Assembly: GCA_028826165.1 (NCBI GenBank)
Contig: JAPDFW010000085.1
Span: 124,001 to 188,000, forward strand
Length of the DNA stretch: 64,000 nt
Source: Anaeramoeba ignava
Taxonomy: Eukaryota > Metamonada > Anaeramoebidae
Reading direction: 5' to 3'
Below are positions 12,062-24,200 of the stretch, piece by piece. Under the pieces are notes generated by a model that was not told where the DNA came from, ran no database searches, and worked only from the letters and a program-made list of their open reading frames with translations. The translations under genes and the position numbers were made by a program. How positions within the stretch are numbered: position 1 is the stretch's first letter; every line of letters starts with the position of its first letter.

Positions 12062-13027
12062 TTATTTTTGAGATTTTTTTCTTCGAAATATTAATCTTCC
12101 TCTTGAATATTTAGAAACATTAGAATAACCTTTTTTAACAAAAAAAGCAGAAATACTTCTTCTAGCATTTTTTCTTGATTGACCAGTAAATTTTTCAAGC
12201 ATAAGAAAAAGTTTACTTGAAATGGCAACTTTTCTTGGTGGATTAATTTCAAATTGATTTGTTGTTTCTTGAGTCCATCCAGTTATAAGATTTGGATGAT
12301 ATTTGCAAATGAAATCAAATCTTTCTCCAATTCCTGGAACTGGTTTTTGATTTACAAAGCTAAATAGATCAAATCCAAATTTTTCATCTTCCGTTAATGT
12401 TTCTTTTTTTTCATTTGAATTTGTTTTGATATTTTGATTTTGATTTTGATTTTGGTTTTGATTTTGATTTTGATTTTGGTTTTGGTTTTGATTTTGATTT
12501 TGATTTTGATTTTGATTTTGATTTTCATTTGGATTTTTGATTATGAAATCATTTTTATTTTTGATTATGAAATCATTTGGATTTTTCCTTATAAAATAAG
12601 TTGAATTCCTAGTTGTCAAATAATTTGGATTATTTGGATTATTGATATTCTTAGTTGTCAAATTATTTATATTATTTGTATTCGTAATTGTCAAATTATT
12701 TGTATTATTTGTATTCTTAGCTGTCATTTCTTCTTTTATATTCTTAGCTGTCATTTCTTCATTTAAATTCTTAGCTGTCATTTCATTTGTATTTTTATTT
12801 GGAAAATCTGGTGAAATTTCCTTTTTTGGTGAATTAACTGGTTCAAAAATTGGTTGAGTCAATTTTTGAAAAGGATAATAATAAAGAGGAGCTGAGATTG
12901 GTTGATATAAAATCGGTTGAGGTTGATAATAATAATGTTGATTTTGTCTTTTTTGAAGTTGAGAATATTCGTTTTGCATACTCATCAAAATTTTTGCAAT
13001 TTCTAATTCTTGTGTATCAATTTGCAT
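12062..13027 (-). CDS. Asn/Gln-rich protein of unknown function
   Basis: This single-exon ORF of 321 codons starts at 13027 (MQIDTQELEIAKILMSMQNE). The N-terminal third is Tyr/Gln/Pro-rich (QHYYYQPQPILYQPISAPLY). The middle carries degenerate tandem repeats: EMTAKN three times, NDFIIKN-like three times, then about 14 NQ dipeptides encoded by AAAATC hexamers. The last 110 or so residues look folded and basic (KFGFDLFSFVNQKPVPGIGE, then FTGQSRKNARRSISAFFVKK). That tail could bind nucleic acid, but I recognise no family. Its 3' end converges on the RhoGEF gene. Low-complexity tracts like the middle region are common in this genome and say nothing about function. Confidence 0.7.
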   Translation of the reverse strand: MQIDTQELEIAKILMSMQNEYSQLQKRQNQHYYYQPQPILYQPISAPLYYYPFQKLTQPIFEPVNSPKKEISPDFPNKNTNEMTAKNLNEEMTAKNIKEEMTAKNTNNTNNLTITNTNNINNLTTKNINNPNNPNYLTTRNSTYFIRKNPNDFIIKNKNDFIIKNPNENQNQNQNQNQNQNQNQNQNQNQNQNQNQNQNIKTNSNEKKETLTEDEKFGFDLFSFVNQKPVPGIGERFDFICKYHPNLITGWTQETTNQFEINPPRKVAISSKLFLMLEKFTGQSRKNARRSISAFFVKKGYSNVSKYSRGRLIFRRKKSQK

Positions 13028-14356
13028 TATTTTTATTTAATTAGTTAAAAAAAAAAATAAAACGTAAAAATAATGAGAAAATTTGTTTGTTTTTTTTGTT
13101 TTTGAAAAATTTTTTTTAAAAAAAGAAAAAGAAAAGAAAAAAAAAAAGTGAAAAGAAAAATAAGAAAAGAAAATAATTAAAAAATTTTTTTTAAATTGAG
13201 AAATAAAAAAAAAAAAATTGTGGAAAAAACAATTTAGAAAATAAAATTTAATCCGATCTTAGTTATTAATAATTAAAATAAATCAAATAAAAGACGAAAA
13301 TTTTATGTTTAAATTTATTATTTTAAACCCTTTTTTTTTTTTAATTTTAACTTTTATCCCTTTCTTTATTTAATTTCTTATTGATCAAATTTTTTAATTA
13401 AATTTTTTTTTTTTTTAAATTAAAATTAAATAAAACTTTCTTTTTCAATAAATTGATCAAAATTTTATTCATTTTATTCAAATTTTAAATTAATAATTTA
13501 TTTTTTGTCATTCTTAAGATGAAAATTATTAATCTAATTTTTTCTTAAAAGTTGAATTATTTGGTTAAAAAAAAAAGGGGATTTTTTATTGATCGTTTTT
13601 TAATAAAAAATTTTTTTTTTTTTCATCTTCTTTTTTTTTAATTTTAATTTTTAATTTAATAATAATTTAAAAAAAAAAAAGCAAAAAAAAAAATCTAAAA
13701 CAATAAAAAATTTTGTGGAAATTCTTTAATTGAATTAAAAATAAATAAGAATTAATAATAGAAAATTTAATAAATTAAAGAAATAAAGCTGATCAATTTC
13801 AATTAAATTAAAAACCAAAAAAAAAAAGAATTGAAAGAATTGAAAGAATTAAAATAAAATGAATAAGAAATGGTTAATTAAGTTATGGATTAATTAATTA
13901 TTTTAATTTAAATTAAAAAAAAAAAGCAAAAAATAAAACAAAAAAAAAAAATTTTTTAATAAAATTGTTCACTTTGATGAGTTGTAAATTTTTCGATCGA
14001 TATTTTATCTTAAATTCCTTTAAATTTAACAAAATTGATCAAATAAGATGATTTTTTAATTTAAATTTTCTTTTTTTTGTTTTAAAATAATCTTTTTAAT
14101 TAAAAAATAAATAAAAAAAAATAATAAAACAAAATTCTGATCAAGAAAAAGTAAATTAAAAAAATAGCTGTATTTTTAATTTAATTTTAATTTAATTTAT
14201 AATTAAGTTTTTAAATTAATTTTTAGTTTGATAATTTAAAAGAAGAATAAATTTTTCCAAAATAAATTGAATAAATGAAAAAATAATTTAAACTTTCTTT
14301 TTGATTTTGATTTTAATTTTAATTTTATTCTTTTTAATTATTTAATTTTTGAAACA
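13028..14356. other. 1.3-kb intergenic A/T-rich spacer, no gene seen
   Basis: It lies upstream of the N/Q-rich gene and downstream of snurportin-1, both minus strand. Content is irregular A- and T-runs rather than a tandem array, so it differs from the introns. It holds several TGATCA-type palindromes (about 13381, 13453, 13792, 14036, 14137) and one TCGATCGAT. No ORF, tRNA-like box or homologue is visible on either strand. Confidence 0.6.
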
Positions 14357-17300
14357 TTATTTTTTTAAAAAAGAAATTAATTGTGGAAGTTGTTGAGGAT
14401 CAAGTTGACAAACAAGAGGAGTTATTCCTGGTGTATAATGTGTTTTTTTTGAATAAAGAAGAATTGAATCCACTTCATTTTCAATTTCTATTGATTTCCA
14501 AATCTTCTCAAAATCTTCAATATTACAATTAAATAAAGGTAATTGTTGAAATTTTCTTTTGTTTGTTTGTGTAATTTCTGAAAAGTTTGGTTCTTCTTGA
14601 AGTTTTGAAGCAATCCAAAAAAATCTACAAATTTTTTTGGTTAGACAAAGTAATATAAATAATAAAAATAATAAATAAATTAATAAATAATAAATAAATA
14701 ATAATAATAATAAATAGGATTAGTAAGAGTATTTGATTCAAATCGATTTAAATCAATTTAAATCAATTCAGATCAATACTCAAATTAATTCAGATCAATA
14801 CAATCTTAATTATTTAATTCAAATCAAATCAATTCAGATCAATTAAATTAAATATTTAATATTCAAATGAATATTTAATATTTAAAATTTAGATCAATTT
14901 AATTTAATATTCAATTTAATTTAATTCAATATTAAGATCAATTTTTAATATTCAATTCAATATTAAGATCAATTTTTAATATTTAATTTAATATTTAATT
15001 CAATATTTAATATTTATTTCAATATTTAATTCAATATTCAATTCAATATTTAGATCAATTTAATTCAATATTTAATTTAATATTTAATATTTATTTCAAT
15101 TCAATTCAATTCAATTCAATATTCAATTCAATATTTAATTCAATATTCAATATTTAATATTCCAATTCAATATTTAATTTCAATATTCCAATATTCAATA
15201 TTCAATTCAATATTCAATTTATTCAATTCAATATTCAATTCAATTCAATATTCAATTTAATTCAATATTCAATATTCAATTCAATATTCAATTTAATTCA
15301 ATATTCAATATTCAATTCAATATTCAATTCAATATTTAGATCAATTTAATTCAATATTCAATATTCAATATTTAATTCAATTTAATATTTAATTCAATAT
15401 TCAATTCAATATTCAATTCAATTCAATTCAATTCAATATTCAATATTCAATTCAATATTTAATTCAATTCAATTCAATATTCAATATTCAATATTCAATT
15501 CAATTAAATTTAATATACAATTCAATATTCAATTTAATTCAATATTTAATTCAATATACAATTTAATATTTAGATCAATATTCAATATTTAATTCAATAT
15601 TCAATTTAATATTCAATTCAATATTCAATTCAATTCAATTCAATATTCAATTCAATATTCAATATTTAATTCAATATTTAATATTTAGATCAATATTCAA
15701 TTCAATATTCAATATTCAATTCAATTCAATTCAATTCAATATTTAGATCAATATTCAATTCAATATTTAGATCAATATTCAATTCAATATTCAATTCAAT
15801 TCAATTCAATATTTATTTCAATATTTAGATCAATATTCAATTCAATATTCAATTCAATATTCAATTCAATTCAATTCAATATTCAATTCAATATTTATTT
15901 CAATATTTAGATCAATATTCAATTCAATATTCAATTCAATTTAATTCAATTCAATTTAATATTCAATTCAATATTCAATTCAATTCAATATTCAATTCAA
16001 TATTCAATTCAATATTCAATTTAATATTTAATATTTATTTCAATATTTAGATCAATATTCAATTCAATTCAATTAAATATTCAATTCAATTCAATTCAAT
16101 ATTCAATTCAATATTTAGATCAATATTCAATTCAATTCAATATTTAATATTCAATTCAATATTAAGATCAATTTTTAATATTTAATTTAATATTTAATTT
16201 AATTTTTAATTTTTTTTATTTATTTAATTCAATATTCATTCAATATTCAATATTCAATTCAATATTTAGATCAATATTCAATTCAATTCAATATTTAATA
16301 TTTTAATATTCAATATTCAATTCAATTCAATTCAATATTAATATTCAATATTCAATATTCAATATTCAATTCGATATTTCAATTCAATATTTAATATTCA
16401 ATATTTAATTCAATATTCAATCAATATTCAATTCAATATTCAATATTCAATATTCAATCAACATATACAATTCAATATTCAATATTTAATTCAATCCAAT
16501 AATTTCAATATTCAATTTAATAATATTCAATATTTTATTCAATATTCAATATTCAATATTTATATCATTCAATTCAATTCAATATTCATTTCAATTCAAT
16601 TCAATTCCAAATTCAATATTTACCCAATATTCAATTCAATATTCAATTCAATTCAAATTTAATTCAATATTTAATTCAATATTCAATTCAATTCAATATA
16701 CAATTCAATATTCAATATTTAATTCAATATTCAATTCAATTCAATTCAATATTCAATATTCAATTCAATATTCAATTCAATTCAGCCTTACCAATATTCA
16801 ATATTTAATTCATTTCAATATTCAATTCAATATTCAATTCAATTCAATATTCAATTCAATTCAATATTCAATATTCAATTCCAATTCAATTCAATATTCA
16901 ATATTCATTTCAATATTGATTCATTCAATTCAATTCAATTCCAATTCAATTTCAATTCATTTTAATATTTAATATTTATTTCAATTCAATTCAATTCCAA
17001 TAAATATTCAATTCAATATTTAGATCAATATTCAATATTTAATTTAATTCAATATTCAATTTAATATTTAGATCAATATTCAATATTCAATTCAATATTT
17101 TATTTATTCAATTCAATATTTAATATTCAATTCAATTCAATATGCCATTCAATTCCAATATTCCCAATATTCAATTTCAATATTTCAATTCATTCAATTC
17201 ACCAATTCAATTCAATTTCAATATTCATATTCAATTCAATTTCAATATTCAATTTACCAATTCAATATTCAATTAATTCAATATTTCAATTCAATATTTG

Positions 17301-18770
17301 AATTTCAATATTTCAATATTCAATTCAATTCAATATTCAATTTTTAATTCAATTCAATATATTCAATTCAATTCGATTCTATTCAATTCAATATTCAATT
17401 CAATATTCAATTCAATATTCCAATATATTCAATTCAATTCAATTCAATTCAATTCAATTCAATTTCCAATTCAATAAATTCAATATTTAATTCAATATTC
17501 AATTCAATATTAAATTCAATTCAATATTAAATTCAATTCAATTCAATTCAATTCAATTCAATTTAATATTTAATATTTATTTCAATATTCAATTCAATTC
17601 AATTCAATATTTAATTTAATATTTAATATTTAGATCAATATTTATTTCAATTCAATTCAATTCAATTCAATATTCAATTCAATTCAATATTCAATATTCA
17701 ATTCAATTTAATATTTAATATTTATTTCAATATTCAATTCAATTCAATTTAATATTTAATATTTATTTCAATTCAATTCAATTCAATTCAATTCAATATT
17801 TAATTCAATATTTAGATCAATATTCAATTCAATTCAATTAAATTCAATTTAATTCAATTCAATATTTAATGTTCAATATTCAATTTTTAATATTTAAATT
17901 AATCCAAAAAGTATTTAATATTGAAAAAAAAACAAAACCTAAATTCTGCTTCTGTATTATAAAATTCACATCCATTCCAACACATAACATCAAGAATATA
18001 ATAAACATTTTCAATACTTTTTTGAGTTTGAGGTAAATAAAAACAATCCAAAATTGAGAAAACTTTTTTATTAAAAGAACCATAAAAAGATCCACCAGGT
18101 AAAAGACTCGAAAAAATTTCTATAATTTCACCATTCATTTGTCTTGAGATAGTCATTCCGCCAGTAGAAATAATCATGCATCTCTTGTACTCCTTTGGTA
18201 TAGGTATTGAATACCAATTTTCCTCTAAATCTTCCGGTATTTCTTCAAGTTTTTCTGGAATAATAAATTGTCGATGAAAATTTTTTTGTAAATTCTTTTT
18301 CTTATTCTTTTGTCTTCTTTTAGGAAATTTCCTTGATTTTTCAACTTGCATTTGATCAACCTTTTGATTTTCTTTTAAATTTTCAATTTCAATTTGATTT
18401 TGATTTTGATTTTGATTTTGATTTTCAATTTCAATTTCATTTTCCATTTGATTTTGATTTTGATTTAAATTTTGATTTTCATTTAAATTTAGATTTTGAT
18501 TTTGATTTTGATTTTGATTTTGATTTAAATTTTGATTTTGATTTTGATTTTGATTTTGATTTTGATTTGATTTTGATTTAAATTTGATTCTAAATTTGAT
18601 TCTAAATTTGATTCTAAATTTGATTTTGTTTGTTCAATAAGTAGTTTTCTTGCTTCAAGAAAATAATTTTTCCTTTTTTGAGTTTGTTTTTCTAAAAATT
18701 CTTTCCTTCTTTGTTCTTGTTGTTGATTTATTTTTCCATCTTGATTAAAAATTAAAAATTTATTATTCAT
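14357..18770 (-). CDS. SNUPN: Snurportin-1 (m3G-cap snRNP import adaptor), one-base gap in a coding repeat
   Basis: Exon 1 is 18770-17939 and exon 2 is 14624-14357 (stop TAA). The N-terminus matches the importin-beta-binding motif of snurportin (QQQEQRRKEFLEKQTQKRKN). After an NQ tract comes the cap-binding domain: FSSLLPGGSFYGS, ILDVMCWNGCEFYNTEAEFR, then across the splice FFWIASKL, and YSKKTHYTPGITPLVCQLDP, all close to animal snurportin. The protein carries m3G-capped U snRNPs into the nucleus with importin beta. Corrected length is about 366 residues, near the animal size. The splice AG|A restores Arg exactly as in homologues. Within the NQ repeat one AAATC unit (about 18565-18569) replaces AAAATC, so the IBB part and the cap-binding part are one base out of frame. 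No GT donor exists there to explain it as an intron. Confidence 0.9.
14625..17938 (-). repeat. 3.3-kb snurportin intron, CAATATTCAATT array
   Basis: Donor GTTTTG at 17938 and acceptor TTTGTAG ending at 14625 (minus strand) flank an array of AATATTCAATTC units on the plus strand, with TTTAGATCAATATT variants. The sense strand reads GAATTGAATATTG: it has G, but nearly always in TG or GA and not in AG or GT. The middle (16.5-17.3 kb) is more degenerate. Confidence 0.9.
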
Positions 18771-18916
18771 AATTGAAAACTCGAAAAAAAGAAATTCAAA
18801 AAAAAAGAAAAAAAATGGAAATAAAAATCGGAAAAAAAAAATATTTTATTTTTGATTATTTTTTTTTTAACGGTTTTTTCTTTTAAAAATTAAAAAAAAA
18901 ATAAATTTGTTTTTGT

Positions 18917-21194
18917 TTATAAAATTAAACAATTCTTTTTTTCTTGAGAATAATAATAATTATTATTTGTTTCTTCTGGAGGAGGAATTTGAAAGAAATT
19001 AATTGTAATTTTTTCTTGTTTTCTTTTTTTAGTTAATCTTTTTGGAAGTTTTTTTAAATTTTTATTTCCTTCAAGTGATAATTCAGTTAATAATTCAAGA
19101 GGATCAAAAATTTCATCAGAAAGTTTAGTAATTTGATTAAAAGAAAGATCAAGTGAATTTAAGTGAGTAAGTTTATTAAAAAAAAGTGGAACATTTATGA
19201 TACTATTTGCTCGAAAAGATAACTAATTAAAATTATAAAAAAATTTTTATCCGAATTTTAAATTTTTATCCGATTTTAAATTTTAATTTTATAAATGAAT
19301 TTAAATTTTAATTTTATAAATGAATTTTAATTTTATAAATGAATTTTAATTTGATAAATGAATTTTAATTTTATATTTTAATAAATTTTATAAATGAATT
19401 TTATAAATGAATTTAAATTTTAATAATTTTATAAATGAATTTTAATTTTATAAATGAATTTTAATTTTAATTTTTATCCGATTTTAAATTTTATAAATGA
19501 ATTTTAATATTAATATTAATTTTATAAATGAATTTTAATTTTAATTTTAAATTTTATAAATGAATTTTATAAATGAATTTTAATTTTATATTTTAATAAA
19601 TTTGATAAATGAATTTTAATTTTAATTTTAATTTTATAAATGAATTTTATAAATGAATTTTAATTTTATAAATGAATTTTAATTTTAAATTTTAATTTTA
19701 ATTTTAATTTTAATTTTATATTTTAAATAAATTTTATAAATGAATTTTAAAAATACTTCATTTAAAGAAGTGCAATATTGAAATGAATCAGGAATTGAAC
19801 TAATTTTGTTTTTTTCAAAAGAAAGTTTTCTTAATCTTTTCATTTGACCAAAAGAATCAGGAATTAAAGAAATAGAATTATAAGCACAATTTAATTCAAG
19901 TAAATTCGGACAATTTTTACCAAAATCTTGAGGTAAAGTCGAAAGTTGATTTTTAGAAATATCAATATAAGAAAGATAAGGAGAAACAGAAGAAACAGAA
20001 AAAGTTTTAAGACCACAACTAAATAAAAAAAGTGATTGAAGTGAATCTGGTAAATCAGGTTTAAATTCCTTCATAAATGTGTAATTTCTTAAATCAACTT
20101 TTGCACAATGTGGTGGCAAAATAATAGAATCTCCTCGATCAATTGAGCTGTAATTTGAATTTGATTCAATTGATAGAAAACATCTTAATTGGGGAAGTTC
20201 AACAAGATTTCTCAATTTGAAGCTATATTTTGAAAGTGAAACATCCAATTTGGCAAGATTCTTCATGTTTTCAAAAAAATTATCGGATAATAAAGATTGT
20301 TGAGAATCTAGTCCATTTGATAAATTGAGTTCGATTAATTTGGGTAATAATTCCCATTGGATTTGCAATGATAAATGACATCCTGAAATATCCAAAAAAG
20401 TGATATTGGGCATATTTAATAAAATTCCATTAAGATTTTGATTTTTTAAACTTGAATTTAAATTTAAATAAGTTATTTTTTTGAAATTTTCAAGATTTTC
20501 TAATTGTTGAACGTCAGAATCACTTAATCTAACTTTGACCAGTTCAAGTCGTTCAATATTTGAAAGAAAACGGAATTGAAACGGTTCATCTTGATAAGCA
20601 TTATAAGTTGGTCTTGAAACAGAAAAATTAGTTAAATTTGAACAATTTTTCAAAAAGGATTCTGATCGAACATTGCAAGAAAAGTCAACAAAAGAAAGTG
20701 ATTCAATAGGACAAGCTTGAAGTAAGTTGCTTATTTCATTGATCCATGTGTATGGCACAACCTCAAATGAAATGGTTCGTAGGTTTCTGCATTTGTGTAA
20801 GAGCGTCAAACAGTTGACTTCTTTTGATCCACAATTACATAAATAAATTGATTTTAAAAAATCAGTTATTATTGGCTTCATTTTTTTTTCTGTTGGTTTT
20901 GAAATGTATAATTTGTCCCATAAAAATGGATCAAGTGCTAATTCAGACCATCTTTTACAAACAAAAACAACTTTTCTTAGTTCAGTATTTCTGAAAAAAC
21001 TGAAAATGTATTGAATAATCTTTATTTTTTTTTAAATTATTTTTATTTTTATTTTAATTTTAAATTAATTTTTTATATTTTACTTCATCTTGTAAAAGTT
21101 CATCTAAAGTTGTTCCAATTTCTTCATTATCTTCAATTTCTAAATTTTCATTTTCATTTTCAATTTCAATTTCTGGATTTTCATTTGAATTCAT
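18917..21194 (-). CDS. F-box/LRR protein with C-terminal CaaX-like box
   Basis: Exons 21194-21084, 21019-19757 and 19222-18917 are all phase 0, giving 559 residues. After an acidic N-terminus an F-box spans about 27-75 across intron 1 (TTLDELLQDE joined to IIQYIFSFFRNTELRKVVFV, then CKRWSELALDPFLWDKLYI). LRRs follow to about residue 515, mixing RNI-like (LEYLNLNS-type) and typical repeats (LSYIDISKNQLSTLPQDFGK and LRKLSFEKNKISSIPDSF). F-box/LRR proteins usually select substrates for SCF (Skp1-cullin) ubiquitin ligases, with the LRRs as the binding surface. The last four residues are CLIL, a CaaL pattern expected to favour geranylgeranylation, as in membrane-anchored FBXL2. The prenylation is inference. 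The AAAG acceptor for exon 2 was chosen because it completes the F-box. Confidence 0.85.
19223..19756 (-). repeat. F-box/LRR gene intron 2, TTTATAAATGAATTTTAA array
   Basis: This 534-bp phase-0 intron (donor GTATTT, acceptor AATTAG) is filled by TTTATAAATGAATTTTAA units on the plus strand, with three TTTTATCCGA interruptions. The sense strand lacks AG within the array. Confidence 0.85.
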
Positions 21195-21234
21195 TTTTTA
21201 AATAAAAAAAAAATAAAAAAATAAAAAATAAATT

Positions 21235-21260
21235 TCATTTTTTTTTCATTTTTTTTCTCT
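21235..21260 (+). promoter_or_regulatory. T-run/TCATT motif upstream of the Tul1-like gene
   Basis: Two TCATTTTTTTT blocks lie within about 35 bp of the ATG at 21270. Similar blocks occur at 27385-27420 (SNARE), 37895-37920 (RCC1-BTB B), 47911-47945 (importin alpha), 56895-56939 (delta-COP), 58940-58980 (coiled coil) and 61091-61124 (PSMD9). The recurrence is visible; promoter function is inferred. Confidence 0.45.
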
Positions 21261-21269
21261 TTTTTTGAA

Positions 21270-24200
21270 ATGAATTATTCAATATTGTTATTTTCCTTTT
21301 TATTTTTCTTTTGTTTTTCACAATCAGAAAAACAATTTAATATTTCCAAATATGAAGATTTTCTTTTTAAAGGTTTTTAAAAAGAAATTTAAAACATTTA
21401 TAAATAAATTTAAAAATAAATTTAAACACAAATTTATAAATAAATTTAATAATAAATTTAATAATAAATTTAAACACAAATTTAAACATAAATTTAAACA
21501 TAAATTTAAACATAAATTTAAAAATAAATTTAAAACAAATTTTAAAATTTAAATTTAAAACACAAATTTAAAACACAAATTTAAAACAAATTTAATAATA
21601 AATTTAAACATAAATTTAAACACAAATTTAAACATAAATTTAAAAATAAATTTAAACATAAATTTAAACATAAATTTAAACATAAATTTAAACATAAATT
21701 TAAACATAAATTTAAACATAAATTTAAACATAAATTTAAACATAAATTTAAACATAAATTTAAACACAAATTTAAACAAATTTAATAATAAATTTAAACA
21801 CAAATTTAATAATAAATTTAAACACAAATTTAATAATAAATTTAAACACAAATTTAATAATAAATTTAAACACAAATTTATAAATAAATTTAATAATAAA
21901 TTTAAACACAATTTAAACACAAATTTAATAACAAATTTAAACATAAATTTAATAACAAATTTAAACGCAAATTTAAAAATAAATTTAAACATAAATTTAA
22001 ACACAAATTTAAACATAAATTTAATAATAAATTTAAACACAAATTTAAACACAAATTTAAAACATTTAAACATAAATTTAAACACAAATTTAATAATAAA
22101 TTTAAACATAAATTTAAACATAAATTTAAACACAAATTTAAACATAAATTTAATAATAAATTTAATAATAAATTTAAACATAAATTTAAACATAAATTTA
22201 ATAACAAATTTAAACATAAATTTAAACACAAATTTAAACACAAATTTAAAAATAAATTTAAAAATAAATTTAAACACAAATTTAATAACAAATTTAAAAA
22301 TAAATTTAAAAATAAATTTAAACATAAATTTAAACATAAATTTAAACATAAATTTAAACACAAATTTAAAACACAAATTTAAACATAAATTTAATAATAA
22401 ATTTAATAATAAATTTAAACATAAATTTAAACACAAATTTAAACATAAATTTAAACATAAATTTAAACACAAATTTAAAAAGAAATTTAAAACATTTATA
22501 AATAAATTTAAACACAAATTTAAAAATAAATTTAAACACAAATTTATAAATAAATTCATAAATAAATTTAAACACAAATTTAAACATAAATTTAAACACA
22601 AATTTAAACACAAATTTAAACATAAATTTAATAATAAATTTAATAATAAATTTAAAAACAAATTTAAACACAAATTTAATAAATAAATTTAAACACAAAT
22701 TTAAACACAAATTTAAACACAAATTTAATAATAAATTTAAAACAAATTTAAACATAAATTTAAACACAAATTTAAACATAAATTTAAACATAAATTTAAA
22801 CACAAATTTAAACATAAATTTAATAATAAATTTAAACATAAATTTAAACACAAATTTAATAATAAATTTAAACAGAAAAACGTATTTATAAAAAAATAAT
22901 TAACTCTAAAATTGTTTTTGTTTTTGTTTTTGTTTTTTATAGGTTCTTGGATAAAATCAAATTCAAATTCTGAAATTAATATTTATCTTACCCGTGAAAC
23001 TGGAAATGCTTTTCTTCATTTTAATAATTCAAATTTTACAGCTGAACCTTTTATTGTTCGAGTAAATAAATTCAAAATTAAATTCAAAATTCAAAATTCA
23101 AAATCAAAATTCAAATTCAAATTCAAATTCAAAATTCAAATTCAAATTCAAAATTCAAAATTCAAATTCAAAATTAAATTCAAATTCAAAATTAAATTCA
23201 AATTCAAAATTCAAATTCAAATTCAAAATTCAAAATCAAAATCAAAATTCAAATTCAAATTCAAATTCAAATTCAAAAGGGTTATTTAACACTTGAAGAT
23301 GGGACTTATTTAGATGATCCAAAACATTTTTTATTTTTTGTTGGTGAATATGATACTATTACCAAAAAAATTCATGGGCCAGCATTATCTCTTCCGTAAC
23401 AATTAATATTCAAATAATTTATATTCAAATAATTTATATTCAAATAATTTATATTTAAATTTTATATTCAAATATTTTATATTTAAATAATTTATATTCA
23501 AATAATTTATATTTAAATAAATTATATTTAAATAAATTATATTTAAATAATTTATATTGAAATAATTTATATTTAAATAATTTATATTCAAATAATTTAT
23601 ATTCAAATAATTTATATTTAAATAATTTATATTTAAATAATTTATATTGAAATAATTTATATTGAAATAATTTATATTTAAATAATTAATATTTTTAAAT
23701 AATTTAATATTTAAATAATTTATATTCAAATAATTTAATATTAAAAATAATTTATATTGAAATAATTTATATTTAAATAATTTATATTCCAAATAATTTA
23801 TATTCAAATAATTTATATTTAAATCTATTCAAATAATTTATATTCAAATAATTTATATTCCAAATAATTTTATATTTAAATAATTTATATTTAAATAATT
23901 TATTTAAGTTTTTAATTTAGAAAATTTAAATTTTTCGGAATAAAATTCAAAAATATTGAAATAATTTATATTCTAAATGATTCAATTCGTATTTAAATAA
24001 TTTATATTTAAATAATTTATATTGAAATCAATAATTTATATTTAAATATTGTTTTTATATTTCAAATAATTTATATTTAAATGAAAATAATTTATAGTTC
24101 AAGGAATTTTTTAATTTAAGTTTTTGTAGAAAATGAATATTTTTTGAAAATAAATGAATGATTCAAAATTATAACAAGAACATAAAAATTTTGATCGAAA

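Noticed and set aside
21555-22851. Long minus-strand ORFs of repeated Leu-Cys-Leu-Asn or Phe-Lys-Phe (up to 372 codons)
   Set aside because: They are translations of the 12-bp AAATTTAAACAT array inside the Tul1-like intron; a stop-free unit whose length is a multiple of three stays open in several frames. The plus-strand gene model passes through in phase.
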